Part shown: positions 1-8,414 of the stretch, piece after piece
Numbering within the stretch: position 1 is the first letter of the stretch
Layout of the letters: the number at the start of each line of letters is the position of its first letter
Origin: Motiliproteus sediminis
GTDB lineage: Bacteria > Pseudomonadota > Gammaproteobacteria > Pseudomonadales > Balneatricaceae
Assembly: GCF_017912535.1 (NCBI RefSeq)
Contig: NZ_JAERQK010000007.1
Span: 119,069-183,068, forward strand
DNA: 64,000 bases
Reading direction: 5' to 3'
Notes under the pieces: model-generated
Database searches by the model: none
The model's input: the letters and a program-made list of their open reading frames with translations, nothing else
Told to the model about the DNA's origin: nothing
Position numbers and translations under genes: made by a program

Positions 1-271
1 CGTAACGGTCCTTGAACGGTGCCGGTACCGGCACGCCGCGTTCGGCCAGATAGGCGGTCAGCTCGACAAAAAAGGGCATCTCGTCGTACGGCAGTTCTTC
101 GAACAGGGTCAGCACGAACTGACGCCGCTGGCCTTGCTGGTCGAGGTCGACGAAGTAGTTGGTGTTCTCGATCCCGCCGTCAATGCCCTGATATCCGACC
201 AGGCGGCCAAGGTCAAAGTCGGCCAGAAAGTCGTTAAGTGCAGCGTCACTCAGCCGGGTATAAACCGCCAT
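1..271 (-). CDS. thrB: Homoserine kinase, N-terminal part (cut by window edge)
   Basis: This is the N-terminal 90 residues or so of a homoserine kinase of the APH-like ThrB family, which phosphorylates homoserine on the way to threonine. The reading frame starts MAVYTRLSDAALNDFLADF and continues with a conserved YQGIDGGIENTNYFV segment that matches the nucleotide-binding start of these kinases. The rest lies beyond base 1. It begins 3 bases after the stop of the DUF2782 gene, so the two are probably co-transcribed. The order thrB, DUF2782, polA is common in pseudomonads, which supports the call. Confidence 0.85.
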   Translation of the reverse strand, partial: MAVYTRLSDAALNDFLADFDLGRLVGYQGIDGGIENTNYFVDLDQQGQRRQFVLTLFEELPYDEMPFFVELTAYLAERGVPVPAPFKDRY

Positions 272-274
272 CAG

Positions 275-559
275 TTACCACCTGAACAGTATCCATTTGG
301 GAATCAGCAGCTGGGAACGGTCAAGACGGATATAGCCCTCGCCCCCTTCTGCGGGGACGAGATAGTACGGTTTGCCGATTTTGGGTACAACCTTGATCTC
401 GATGATCTGGCCGTTGATCCGGTACTCGTGCAGCACCTCGCCGCTATCACCGGGGCGTATGGTGACTTCGGCATCCTTGGGGTTGGCTGGGTCTGCCGCC
501 AGCAGCGGCAAGGGGGCCAGCGCGAGGAGCGTAAGCAGCAGAGCGTGAATGGCCTTCAT
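275..559 (-). CDS. DUF2782 family small secreted protein
   Basis: This 94-residue protein has a clear signal peptide (MKAIHALLLTLLALAPLPLLAA) and a short mature domain. The mature part contains HEYRINGQIIEIKVVPKIGK, then PYYLV and a C-terminal IPKWILFRW, all typical of the DUF2782 family. The function is unknown. It lies between polA (divergent) and thrB (same strand, 3 bases downstream), as in other pseudomonad-like genomes. It probably acts in the periplasm or at the inner membrane. Confidence 0.8.
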   Translation of the reverse strand: MKAIHALLLTLLALAPLPLLAADPANPKDAEVTIRPGDSGEVLHEYRINGQIIEIKVVPKIGKPYYLVPAEGGEGYIRLDRSQLLIPKWILFRW

Positions 560-687
560 GATCGGTCCTTTGATAAGAGGGGTGTAGAGTCATTCTAAAC
601 CGCAGTCGGCGGGTTCGATAGCGCCGGCTCCGGTGCCGCTGGATAAATGGCGCTGTTTCTTTATCATGGAGCGCAAATCTTCCTTGG

Positions 688-3435
688 ATGGTGCCCATGA
701 CCAGCAACGCTACTTCGTCTCCCCTGATACTCGTCGACGGCTCCTCATACCTGTACCGCGCCTTTTTTGCCTCCCAGCAGGCCGACATGCGCACCGACGC
801 CGGTTTTCCCACCGGGGCGATTCGGGTCGTCACCAGCATGCTGCGCAGTCTGATCAAGTTGTATCCCGAGAGTCCGGTGGTGGTGGTGTTCGACGCCAAG
901 GGTAAAACCTTCCGCGATGATATCTACCCCGAGTACAAGGCCCAGCGCCCCTCAATGCCGGATGACCTGCGTCTGCAAATCGAGCCGATTCACGCCATCG
1001 TGCGCGCCATGGGGTTGCCGCTGCTGGCGGTTGAAGGGGTCGAGGCCGACGACGTTATCGGCACCCTGGCGCGCCAGGCCAGCGCGGCCGGGCTCGACAC
1101 CATCATCTCCACCGGTGACAAGGATATGGCACAACTGGTGGACCAGCATGTGATGGTGATGGATACCATGAAGAACGTCACCCTTGATCGTGCCGGGGTG
1201 ATCGACAAGTTTGGAATTCCGCCGGAGCTGATCATCGACTATCTGGCGTTGATGGGCGACAAGGTGGACAACATTCCGGGCGTGCCCGGTGTCGGTGAAA
1301 AAACGGCGTTGGCGCTGCTGCAGGGGATTGGCGGAATCGATGCGCTCTATGCCAATCTCGACCAGATCGCCACGCTCGATTTTCGGGGTGCCAAGTCGAT
1401 GGCGAAAAAGCTGGAGGACAATCGGGCCAATGCAGAACTCTCCTACACCCTGGCGACCATCAAAACCGATGTTGAGCTGGCACTGGCGCCGACCGATTTC
1501 CCCAAGCCTGCGCCGAATAACGACGCCCTGCTGGAACTCTTTAGTGAATACCAGTTCCGTACTTGGGTAGCGGAGCTGCAGGGCAGCGCGCCCGATCCGG
1601 TTGCCAGCACACCTGCGGCCCCGGCAGATCTGGACTATCAGGTCATTACCGGGCAGGCAGAGCTGGATCGTTGGCTAGAACGGCTGACCAACGCGCCGCT
1701 GTTTGCGTTCGATACGGAAACCACCAGCCTTGATTACATGGAAGCAGAAATAGTTGGTGTTTCCTTCGCGCTGGAGCCGGGTGAAGCCGCCTATGTGCCG
1801 CTGGCGCACGATTACGTCGGAGCACCGCCACAGCTGGACCGCAACCGGGTGCTGGCCCAGCTCAAGCCGCTGCTGGAGGATCCATCCCGTCTCAAGGTGG
1901 GGCAGCATCTCAAGTACGACATGAATGTGCTGGCGAACTACGATATCGCCCTGCGCGGCGTCGGCTATGACACCATGCTTGAATCCTACGTGCTCAACTC
2001 CACCGCCAGCCGTCACGATATGGACAGCCTGGCCGCTCACTATCTGGGCGTCGAGACCACCCACTTTGAAGATATCGCCGGCAAGGGCAAAAAGCAGCTG
2101 AGCTTCAACCAGATTGCGCTGGAGCAGGCGGCCCCTTATGCCGCAGAGGATGCGGATATCACCCTGCGGTTGCACCATTGTCTCAATGACAAACTGGCTG
2201 CAGAGCCGCGGTTGCAGGCGCTGCACGATGAACTCGAAAAACCGCTGCTGTCGGTACTCTCGATGATGGAGCGCCAAGGCGCGCTGGTGGACCCCAAACG
2301 TCTTGGCGAGCAGAGCCAGCAGTTGGAGAAACGGCTGGCTGAACTGGAGCTGGAAGCCCATGAGGTGGCGGGCAAACCGTTCAATCTGGGTTCGCCCAAG
2401 CAGTTGCAGGAGATTCTGTTTGAAGAGCAGAAACTGCCGGTGGTGAAGAAAACTCCCAAGGGGGCGCCCTCTACCGCCGAGGAGGTACTGGTGGAGCTGG
2501 CGCTGGACTATCCGTTGCCCAAACTGATTCTGGAACACCGCAGCCTCAGCAAGCTCAAGTCGACCTACACCGACAAGCTGCCGCAGATGATCAACCCGCG
2601 TACGGGCCGTATTCACACCTCTTATCATCAGGCGGTGACCGCCACCGGGCGCCTCTCCTCTACCGATCCGAACCTGCAGAACATACCCATCCGTACCGCC
2701 GAAGGACGGCGGGTGCGGCAGGCCTTTGTCGCGCCGGAGGGCTACCGGCTGGTGGCCGCGGATTACTCCCAGATTGAGCTGCGGATCATGGCGCATCTGT
2801 CCGGTGATGAGGGTCTGCTAGAGGCTTTTGCCGCCGGTGAGGATATTCATAAAGCCACCGCCGCGGAGGTGTTCAAAACACCTCTGGCCGAGGTGAGCAC
2901 CGAACAGCGCCGCAGCGCCAAGGCGATCAACTTCGGCCTGATCTACGGCATGTCGGCCTTTGGGCTGGCCAAGCAGCTGGGTATCGCCCGTAAAGACGCG
3001 GCGCGTTATATCGACCACTATTTCGAGACCTACCCCGGCGTGCAGTGCTACATGGACACTATTCGCGAACAGGCCCGTGAGCAGGGCTATGTTGAAACCC
3101 TGCGCGGGCGCCGACTCTATCTGCCGGAGATCAACACTCGCAATGCGATGCGACGCCAGGCTGCGGAACGCACCGCCATCAACGCGCCAATGCAGGGAAC
3201 GGCGGCCGATATCATCAAACAGGCGATGCTCAATGTGGCGCAATGGATGGCGGCGGAGCCCTGTGGTGCACGCATGATCATGCAGGTGCATGACGAACTG
3301 GTGTTTGAGGTGCCGGACGATCAGGTGGATTCGTTCAAGGCCCGGCTAGTCGAGGTGATGGCCGGTGCGGCCAAGCTCGACGTGCCGTTGCTGGTGGAAG
3401 CCGGGGTCGGTGCCAACTGGGATGAAGCGCACTAG
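688..3435 (+). CDS. polA: DNA polymerase I
   Basis: This 915-residue protein has the full three-domain architecture. The N-terminal 5'-3' exonuclease starts [14 protein letters not shown] and includes [12 protein letters not shown] and [11 protein letters not shown]. The 3'-5' exonuclease retains the acidic pair in FDTETTS, so proofreading should be intact. The polymerase domain shows [13 protein letters not shown] (motif A), [14 protein letters not shown] (motif B) and [10 protein letters not shown] (motif C). The enzyme fills gaps in repair and removes Okazaki primers. An alternative start is the ATG at 697 (MTSNATSS). The gene is divergent from DUF2782/thrB and is followed by a candidate small RNA. 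Confidence 0.97.
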   Translation: MVPMTSNATSSPLILVDGSSYLYRAFFASQQADMRTDAGFPTGAIRVVTSMLRSLIKLYPESPVVVVFDAKGKTFRDDIYPEYKAQRPSMPDDLRLQIEPIHAIVRAMGLPLLAVEGVEADDVIGTLARQASAAGLDTIISTGDKDMAQLVDQHVMVMDTMKNVTLDRAGVIDKFGIPPELIIDYLALMGDKVDNIPGVPGVGEKTALALLQGIGGIDALYANLDQIATLDFRGAKSMAKKLEDNRANAELSYTLATIKTDVELALAPTDFPKPAPNNDALLELFSEYQFRTWVAELQGSAPDPVASTPAAPADLDYQVITGQAELDRWLERLTNAPLFAFDTETTSLDYMEAEIVGVSFALEPGEAAYVPLAHDYVGAPPQLDRNRVLAQLKPLLEDPSRLKVGQHLKYDMNVLANYDIALRGVGYDTMLESYVLNSTASRHDMDSLAAHYLGVETTHFEDIAGKGKKQLSFNQIALEQAAPYAAEDADITLRLHHCLNDKLAAEPRLQALHDELEKPLLSVLSMMERQGALVDPKRLGEQSQQLEKRLAELELEAHEVAGKPFNLGSPKQLQEILFEEQKLPVVKKTPKGAPSTAEEVLVELALDYPLPKLILEHRSLSKLKSTYTDKLPQMINPRTGRIHTSYHQAVTATGRLSSTDPNLQNIPIRTAEGRRVRQAFVAPEGYRLVAADYSQIELRIMAHLSGDEGLLEAFAAGEDIHKATAAEVFKTPLAEVSTEQRRSAKAINFGLIYGMSAFGLAKQLGIARKDAARYIDHYFETYPGVQCYMDTIREQAREQGYVETLRGRRLYLPEINTRNAMRRQAAERTAINAPMQGTAADIIKQAMLNVAQWMAAEPCGARMIMQVHDELVFEVPDDQVDSFKARLVEVMAGAAKLDVPLLVEAGVGANWDEAH

Positions 3436-3470
3436 GTGAGCAAAGGGCGAACAAAAAATCACCAGTGGGT

Positions 3471-3497
3471 GAACTTTTACTGGCGAGCCCAGTCAAC
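3471..3497 (+). promoter_or_regulatory. Candidate sigmaE/AlgU-type promoter
   Basis: GAACTT at 3471-3476 is followed after exactly 16 bases by TCAAC at 3493-3497. This closely matches the known RpoE/AlgU consensus (GAACTT, 16-17 bases, TCnnA). It lies just downstream of polA and would start a transcript near 3503, the predicted start of the small RNA. The pattern is seen; its use is inferred. Confidence 0.5.
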
Positions 3498-3502
3498 CGT
3501 TT

Positions 3503-3611
3503 GAGGGCTCGTCATTCTCGAATGGTTTGCCATCCCATGGGCTCTCAATAATGATACAAACCGACATTAGGCCCTAACCTCGCCCCCCTTCCGATGCTAG
3601 GGTCTTTTTTT
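3503..3611 (+). ncRNA. Candidate ErsA/Spot 42-like small RNA
   Basis: The stretch between polA and engB holds a short predicted transcript of about 109 nt. It includes a small perfect hairpin (CATTC-TC-GAATG, 3513-3524). It ends in an intrinsic terminator, with arms 3570-3576 and 3598-3604 followed by seven T (3605-3611). The terminator loop is C-rich (CTCGCCCCCCTTCC), as expected of an RNA that pairs with Shine-Dalgarno sequences. A sigmaE-like promoter lies at the right distance upstream. Spot 42 of enterics and, from memory, ErsA of Pseudomonas map to the same polA-engB interval, and ErsA depends on AlgU. The 5' end is inferred. Confidence 0.55.
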
Positions 3612-3660
3612 GGCCGCAGTGCGTGCAGGATGCCCGCGCTGCGGTTTTCCTTCTGCTCCG

Positions 3661-3873
3661 TTAACCGCCAAAGATATCCCGCAACTCCGCCTTATAGTAA
3701 CGACCGAACGAACAGTCGACTACGTCCAGTTCGGGCAGAATCTCGGCGAGTTTGCCGCTGGCTTCCTTGGCCAGCGAACGCTCGCACTGGCCGGCATCTT
3801 GCCAGGCATTCCAGGCCAGCGGTGCCTGAAACAGCACCAATGCGACAAGCAGTGCGCCAACCAGCCACTTCAT
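3661..3873 (-). CDS. Small hypothetical protein with N-terminal membrane segment
   Basis: This 70-residue protein starts [21 protein letters not shown], a signal peptide or membrane anchor. A short soluble part follows, with two cysteines (QCERSL and VDCSFGRY). I do not recognise the family. Its ATG overlaps the engB stop by 4 bases (ATGA), so it is probably translated after engB from the same mRNA. Two cysteines in an exported small protein suggest a disulfide, but this is inference. Confidence 0.6.
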   Translation of the reverse strand: MKWLVGALLVALVLFQAPLAWNAWQDAGQCERSLAKEASGKLAEILPELDVVDCSFGRYYKAELRDIFGG

Positions 3874-4529
3874 TGCTCCGACTCCGCAGATGAGCCCTCT
3901 TCGGCTTCGATCGCCAGGCCTTCCTGCAGCCAGCTCGACAGGCGTTGCTGTAGCTGATCGACACCGCTGCGCTTCAGTGCGGAGAAGGTCTGCACCGTGA
4001 CCATGTCACCCAGCTCCGCAGTCAGCTGCTTGCGGAGTTGCAGCAGCGTGCTCTGCGCCGGCCCCTTCTTCAGTTTGTCCGCTTTGGTCAGCAGCACGTG
4101 CAGCGGCATCTGGGCCTGACGGCACCACTCGACCATCATCTGGTCGAACTCCTTCATCGGATGGCGGATGTCGCTGACCAGAACCAGCCCGCGCAGGCAC
4201 TGACGGTTCTGCAGGTAGTTGTCGAGGTGACGCTGCCACTGCTGTTTCATCGCCACCGGCACCTTGGCGTAGCCGTATCCGGGTAGGTCCACTAAGCGGG
4301 CATTATCCAGGTTGAGGGTAAAAAAGTTGATCAGCTGGGTGCGCCCCGGGGTCTTGGAGATCCGGGCCAGCTTGGAGTTCTGGGTCAGAGTGTTGATGGC
4401 GCTCGATTTGCCCGCGTTGGAGCGACCGGCAAAGGCGACTTCGGCGCCGCGATCATCGGGACACTGATCCAGACGACTGGCACTGGTAAGAAATTGGGCA
4501 CTGTGAAAATTGACGGGTGTATCCGACAT
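3870..4529 (-). CDS. engB: Ribosome biogenesis GTPase EngB/YihA
   Basis: This 219-residue protein is a TrmE-Era-EngA-EngB-Septin type GTPase needed for assembly of the large ribosomal subunit. The visible motifs are G1 GRSNAGKSS (about residues 35-43), the switch region with TPGRTQ, G3 [10 protein letters not shown] and G4 TKADKL. Length and motif order match EngB. It sits upstream of a small membrane-anchored protein with an ATGA overlap and is divergent from the cytochrome c4 gene. The polA/small RNA/engB/cytochrome c4 order is conserved in pseudomonads. Confidence 0.95.
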   Translation of the reverse strand: MSDTPVNFHSAQFLTSASRLDQCPDDRGAEVAFAGRSNAGKSSAINTLTQNSKLARISKTPGRTQLINFFTLNLDNARLVDLPGYGYAKVPVAMKQQWQRHLDNYLQNRQCLRGLVLVSDIRHPMKEFDQMMVEWCRQAQMPLHVLLTKADKLKKGPAQSTLLQLRKQLTAELGDMVTVQTFSALKRSGVDQLQQRLSSWLQEGLAIEAEEGSSAESEQ

Positions 4530-4566
4530 AAACTTTGGTCTGCTTTGGTGCGGTGCGGAAGGGTTT

Positions 4567-4598
4567 CGTTCCCGTTACGGAACGGATTGGTATATAAT
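4567..4598 (+). promoter_or_regulatory. Probable promoter of the cytochrome c4 gene with an inverted repeat
   Basis: A consensus -10 element TATAAT lies at 4593-4598, about 140 bases upstream of the cytochrome c4 start. A 6-bp inverted repeat, CGTTCC-CGTTAC-GGAACG (4567-4584), occupies the -35 position, where no good -35 hexamer is present. That makes it a candidate operator or activator site. It could also affect the divergent engB promoter. Confidence 0.45.
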
Positions 4599-4738
4599 GC
4601 CCGAAATTTTGCCCAGTGGACAGCGATCGGGCTGGCCTCGCCGGGGCGACGGCGCGCGAGAAAAACGGCGTGATTCGGACCGAATCACCGGTGTGCCGGT
4701 ACTCGATTTTATCTTTAAACCTTGGATTGGATTGGTCG

Positions 4739-5341
4739 ATGAACAAACTACTTATTAGCCTGTTAGTTTCCTTTGGTATCTCTGGTTTTGCCTTCGCCGA
4801 AGGCGATGCGGCAGCGGGTCAGGACAAAGCGGCAGTGTGCTTCGGCTGTCACGGTGCTGACGGCAACAGCACTGCGCCTACCTTCCCCAAGCTGGCGGGT
4901 CAGAGTGCCGGTTACATTGTTAAGCAGCTGTCGGACATCAAGGGCGGCGTGCGTCAAAGCCCTCTGATGATGGGCTTTGCTGCCGGCCTTTCCGATCAGG
5001 ATATGCAGGATCTGGCTGCGTTTTTCTCCGGCCTGGACGTTAAAGCGGGCGAAACCGATCCGGCTAAGGCCGAGCTGGGTAAAGAGATCTACGTATCCGG
5101 TCTGCAGGACAAAGGTGTTGCAGCATGCGCAGCATGTCACGGCCCGGCGGGAGAGGGTAATGCCCTGGCTAACTTCCCTGCACTGAAAGGCCAATACGCG
5201 GCTTACGTTGACTCCCAGTTGAAAGCTTTTGCCAGCGGTGCGCGTGCCAACGATCCGAACGGTATGATGCGCGACCTGGCCAAGAAGCTGAGCGATGCTG
5301 AGATGGCCGCCGTGGCCAGCTACATTGAAGGCCTGAAGTAA
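4739..5341 (+). CDS. Diheme cytochrome c4
   Basis: This 200-residue periplasmic electron carrier has a signal peptide (MNKLLISLLVSFGISGFAFA) and two class I cytochrome c domains. The heme motifs are CFGCH (residues 34-38) and CAACH (130-134). Methionines in SPLMMGFA and NGMMRDLA are likely axial ligands. The ATG at 4739 is chosen because it starts the signal peptide; upstream in-frame starts would add an implausible charged stretch. Cytochrome c4 passes electrons from the bc1 complex to terminal oxidases. A strong terminator follows directly. Confidence 0.93.
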   Translation: MNKLLISLLVSFGISGFAFAEGDAAAGQDKAAVCFGCHGADGNSTAPTFPKLAGQSAGYIVKQLSDIKGGVRQSPLMMGFAAGLSDQDMQDLAAFFSGLDVKAGETDPAKAELGKEIYVSGLQDKGVAACAACHGPAGEGNALANFPALKGQYAAYVDSQLKAFASGARANDPNGMMRDLAKKLSDAEMAAVASYIEGLK

Positions 5342-5366
5342 GCGCTTCTATTCCCTGAATATCAGC

Positions 5367-5396
5367 AAGGGGCAGCGTTCGCTGCCCCTTTTTTGT
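5367..5396 (+). terminator. Intrinsic terminator after cytochrome c4
   Basis: A perfect GC-rich hairpin (GGGGCAGCG-TT-CGCTGCCCC) is followed by six T. It ends the cytochrome c4 transcript before the next co-directional gene. Confidence 0.9.
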
Positions 5397-5409
5397 TGCC
5401 TCTCTCGTT

Positions 5410-6720
5410 ATGCCCGTCAACAAAGCCTCCGCTTTATCTGCTGCTGCCTCTGGCCTGGCCGGGGTTATGCTGCTGCTGGCGATTCTCTGTTCCCTGCTGG
5501 TGGGAGTCGGATTGCCGGTGTCACCTTTTTGGCCGGGGGTGCTGTTCTGGATCGCCGGGGGCGTGCTTTTTGCGCGCCTGTCGCTGATTCAGCGCAGCCA
5601 GACTCTGGTTATGTTCGGTTTGGGTGGGCTGGCCGCTGTGGCTGGTTTGGTTCGTGATGCTGATCCGGCGCTGCTCTGGCGTGCCCTGTACGCTAACCAG
5701 AGCCTGATCGCGATGTTGGGAGCGGTAGCCTTTCTGCGTTTGGTGACTCGCGTTGATGCTGAGGTCAGGCCGCTGCCGCGGGGGCGCCCCGCCCTCTGGC
5801 GAACGCTGCTGGGGGTGCACCTCTTTGGCGCGGTAATCAATATGTCGGCACTGGTGATCGTTGGTGATCGTCTGGCGCGACGTGGGCGTCTAAACCGGTT
5901 GCAAGCGCAGTTGCTGTCCCGCGGATTCAGCCTGGCGGCGCACTGGTCGCCGTTTTTTGTCGCCATGGGGGTGGCGTTGACCCAAGCGCCCGGCAGCCGT
6001 CTGGCTACACTGTCACTGGTTGGCTTGGTCCCGGCGGGTCTGGGTTTGCTGATTGCCGGGTGGGGATTGTCCAGGCAGCGCGGTGCTGAGCGTCTGCGCG
6101 GTTATCCGGTCGCGTTTGGCGCGCTTTGGGTGCCGTTGCTGTTGGCAGCAGGCGTGCTGGTGTTGCGTTACCCCTGGCCTGATATCAGTGTGATTACGCT
6201 GGTGTCTCTGCTCAGTTTGCTGGTGACTGTGGTGCTGTTGTTCTGGCGGTTGGGGCTGGCTGCATGGGCTACGCTGCGCCAGCAGATTGTGGTGGAGCTG
6301 CCGCGCATGGCTGGCGAACTGGTGCTGTTTCTCTCCGCTGGCGTGCTGAGCGTGGGTATTGCGGTGCTTGTCGACGGCTGGCAGCTGCAGCTGGATATGA
6401 TCCGGTTTGATGCTCCGGCGGCAGCGATGTTGCTATGGCTAATGGTGGGGCTGGCGGTGCTCGGGGTACATCCGTTGATCAGTATTGCCACGGCCAGCGG
6501 GTTGCTGGGCCCCGTTCCTGATCCCAACCTGCTGGCGCTGGTTTTCCTGATGGCCTGGGCGCTGGGCGTGGCAGCGTCGCCGCTGTCGGGGATGCATATG
6601 GCGCTGCAGGGGCGCTACGGCATCCCTGCGCATCGTTTTGTCGGCTGGAACGGGCGCTATATCCTGGCGATGTTGCTGCTCGATAGCGCAGTGCTGTTTG
6701 GTTATCAGGCGCTGTTCTAA
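5410..6720 (+). CDS. Polytopic membrane protein of unknown function
   Basis: This 436-residue protein is almost wholly hydrophobic, with about ten to twelve predicted membrane helices. The loops are short and positively charged (for example GDRLARRGRLNRL near residue 155). The segment SRGFSLAAHWSPFFVAMG and the glycine/serine-rich stretch ASPLSGMHMALQG near the C-terminus suggest half-helices like those of ion or organic-anion transporters. I cannot place it in a named family. The gene begins 14 bases after the cytochrome c4 terminator and ends 6 bases from the convergent hemerythrin gene. Confidence 0.75.
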   Translation: MPVNKASALSAAASGLAGVMLLLAILCSLLVGVGLPVSPFWPGVLFWIAGGVLFARLSLIQRSQTLVMFGLGGLAAVAGLVRDADPALLWRALYANQSLIAMLGAVAFLRLVTRVDAEVRPLPRGRPALWRTLLGVHLFGAVINMSALVIVGDRLARRGRLNRLQAQLLSRGFSLAAHWSPFFVAMGVALTQAPGSRLATLSLVGLVPAGLGLLIAGWGLSRQRGAERLRGYPVAFGALWVPLLLAAGVLVLRYPWPDISVITLVSLLSLLVTVVLLFWRLGLAAWATLRQQIVVELPRMAGELVLFLSAGVLSVGIAVLVDGWQLQLDMIRFDAPAAAMLLWLMVGLAVLGVHPLISIATASGLLGPVPDPNLLALVFLMAWALGVAASPLSGMHMALQGRYGIPAHRFVGWNGRYILAMLLLDSAVLFGYQALF

Positions 6721-6726
6721 CCCGGG

Positions 6727-7140
6727 CTACCAAGCTTCCATCAGCTCGCGCAGCTTCATGTCTTCACTCAGAATATGATCGGATAGCCAGTTCTTGACCA
6801 GACTCAGCAGCTCGTAAAGCAGCACCGGCTGACCATCAGCGAAGTCTGCCGCCAGAGCGCTGACTTCAGTGATAAGGCGGCGGTGTTCGCGGCGGTGTGT
6901 GATGATGTGGCGGCAGCCCAGGCGCTCCATCAGGGCCTCTTCCTCGGCAAAATGGTAGCGGGTATACGCCACCAGTTCCCGCAGGGCTGGAGCCACCACC
7001 TCGTGGCCAAGCCCGGCACTGAAGGCTTCGGCAATCATATTGTACAGCTCGAACAGCTTGGCGTGCTGCTGGTCGATTACCGGGTGTCCGATTTCGTACT
7101 CTTGGGACCAAGTCAGTTCGAAGTTCACGCGTGCATCCAT
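6727..7140 (-). CDS. Bacteriohemerythrin
   Basis: This 137-residue protein has the hemerythrin ligand set: HPVIDQQH near the N-terminus, HFAEEE (about residue 78), a pair of histidines in HIITHRREH and the closing DHILSEDMKL. These residues build a diiron site that binds oxygen reversibly, so the protein probably delivers or senses oxygen in the cytoplasm. It is a single-domain protein of normal family length. It is convergent with the unknown membrane protein and divergent from the outer-membrane protein. Confidence 0.92.
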   Translation of the reverse strand: MDARVNFELTWSQEYEIGHPVIDQQHAKLFELYNMIAEAFSAGLGHEVVAPALRELVAYTRYHFAEEEALMERLGCRHIITHRREHRRLITEVSALAADFADGQPVLLYELLSLVKNWLSDHILSEDMKLRELMEAW

Positions 7141-7317
7141 GGGATTGATCTAATGTCAATTTGTGGTCGGGCTACGTTAGTTGTAATACGCTCGACAAAC
7201 ATTGATATGTGGCAAGTTTTGATCGCTTTGTATCAAGGGTGAAGGCTGATGCGCGTTCAGTGGGGGTTCATTTTGCCTGGATAGGCTAGCAGCATTCTTT
7301 TAAAAGGGTGCCTGGCT

Positions 7318-7911
7318 ATGCGCAGATTCGCTTCATTGATATCGCTGATGGTGCTGCCGATCGTCGCTCAAGCAGAGGGGGTTTATCTCTACGGTGCTGT
7401 GGGCGGGGCTGAATATGGTTTTTCCCAGAATGATGCTCATGCTATTGCCCAGTCGCTGGTTGAAGCAGGTGCTCGGTCGGCGAGTGTTTATCAGGAAGCT
7501 GCTGCAGGGATGTTCAAACTGGGTATTGGTGTGCCGATTACGCGTTTCTTCGCGGTGGAGGGCGGGTACACTGATCTGGGGAGCTTGCACCTCAGCGGCA
7601 TGACCACCGGGCCGGCATCTGCGTTCGATGCCAAGCAGGCCACGTCCGGCTATGAGCTGGCACTGATCGGTATCCATTCTTTGAGCTCTGCAACCTCCTT
7701 TTTTGCGCGAGTGGGTGCTTACGCCTGGGAAACGGCGGTGGATGCTCGTATCTCGGATGGGCTGGCGGTGGTTGATGCGCGCAGGGCTGTCGACGGTGCT
7801 GATCTGACGTTTGGGTTCGGCCTGCAATATGCGGATTGGCGGTTGGAGTATCAGCGCTACTCGCTAGACCGGCTGGACGTCGATACTTTCCAGATCGGCT
7901 ACCGTTTTTAA
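7318..7911 (+). CDS. Small outer-membrane beta-barrel protein
   Basis: This 197-residue protein has a signal peptide (MRRFASLISLMVLPIVAQA) and a mature part built of alternating hydrophobic strands. Examples are VYLYGAVGGAEYGF, FAVEGGYTDLGSLHL and WRLEYQRYSL. It ends in a terminal aromatic (GYRF), the usual recognition signal for barrel insertion. It resembles the 8-stranded OmpA/OmpW/opacity-type barrels. No ligand can be read from the sequence. Its stop lies 46 bases before the left end of the tRNA-Phe element. Confidence 0.75.
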   Translation: MRRFASLISLMVLPIVAQAEGVYLYGAVGGAEYGFSQNDAHAIAQSLVEAGARSASVYQEAAAGMFKLGIGVPITRFFAVEGGYTDLGSLHLSGMTTGPASAFDAKQATSGYELALIGIHSLSSATSFFARVGAYAWETAVDARISDGLAVVDARRAVDGADLTFGFGLQYADWRLEYQRYSLDRLDVDTFQIGYRF

Positions 7912-7956
7912 CTTAGTATGCGTATGGATTCGGCGGCGTGCTTGCCGTAAAAAGTG

Positions 7957-8049
7957 CCAGAAACAACAAAGGCCTGCGGTTAATCGCAAGCCTTTGAAGT
8001 AAGTGGTGCCCGGACGCGGAATCGAACCACGGACACGAGGATTTTCAAT
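7957..8049 (+). repeat. attL: left 93-bp direct repeat
   Basis: This copy is identical to 13007-13099. It marks the left attachment site and ends in the anticodon stem-loop sequence ATTTTCAAT, where this class of integrase usually exchanges strands. Confidence 0.92.
8004..8049 (-). pseudogene. Displaced 3' half of tRNA-Phe
   Basis: These 46 bases are the anticodon-to-CCA part of tRNA-Phe, cut off from its 5' half by the insertion. It has no 5' acceptor, D-arm or full anticodon stem, so it cannot be a working tRNA. It is the original chromosomal 3' end, replaced at the right junction by the element's own copy. Confidence 0.9.
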
Positions 8050-8414
8050 TTTTGTTGGGAATCTGAGCACTTAGATAATTCAATCACTTGTGGTGCTTGC
8101 CATTCCCTTACGGCGTAGCAAACGCACGGAAAGCCTTACCAATGAGACTCGAGGTGTCACAGTTGCGGCACAATAATATTTGGCTCTGGCCCCAAGGCAG
8201 ACTGTCACGAGCTTCCGTTGCAGCATTTCTTAACGTAGGAGTCAACGCCAGGTGTTTGCCCTGCTCGAATCAACCTTGTTTGCAGATACTTTTAGCGATC
8301 TGATAGTCTCGCTTGAACAAGCCTTAGGCGCTACCTAGTCTTTTTAGTGTTGCATTCGTGTGTAAAATTAATTGTTGGAATCCTTATTTTAATTGATTTG
8401 AGACAAGCCTATAT
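8050..8414. other. Left-end non-coding region of the element
   Basis: These 365 bases hold no convincing gene. Two TGTCAC motifs (near 8154 and 8204) and a TTAGATAA motif near 8071 are visible. An inverted form, TTATCTAA, recurs near 9577 after the acyltransferase gene. These might be recombinase, Xis or initiator sites, but nothing proves this. The promoter of the acyltransferase should lie in the AT-rich last 70 bases. Confidence 0.4.

Noticed and set aside
1675..2796. Long open frame antisense to polA (373 codons)
   Set aside because: It lies wholly inside the conserved exonuclease and polymerase domains of polA, has no plausible start signal and no protein-like composition.
8088..8303. 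71-codon frame at the left end of the element
   Set aside because: No ribosome-binding site, no domain, and amino acid use unlike a protein. Described instead as a non-coding left end.
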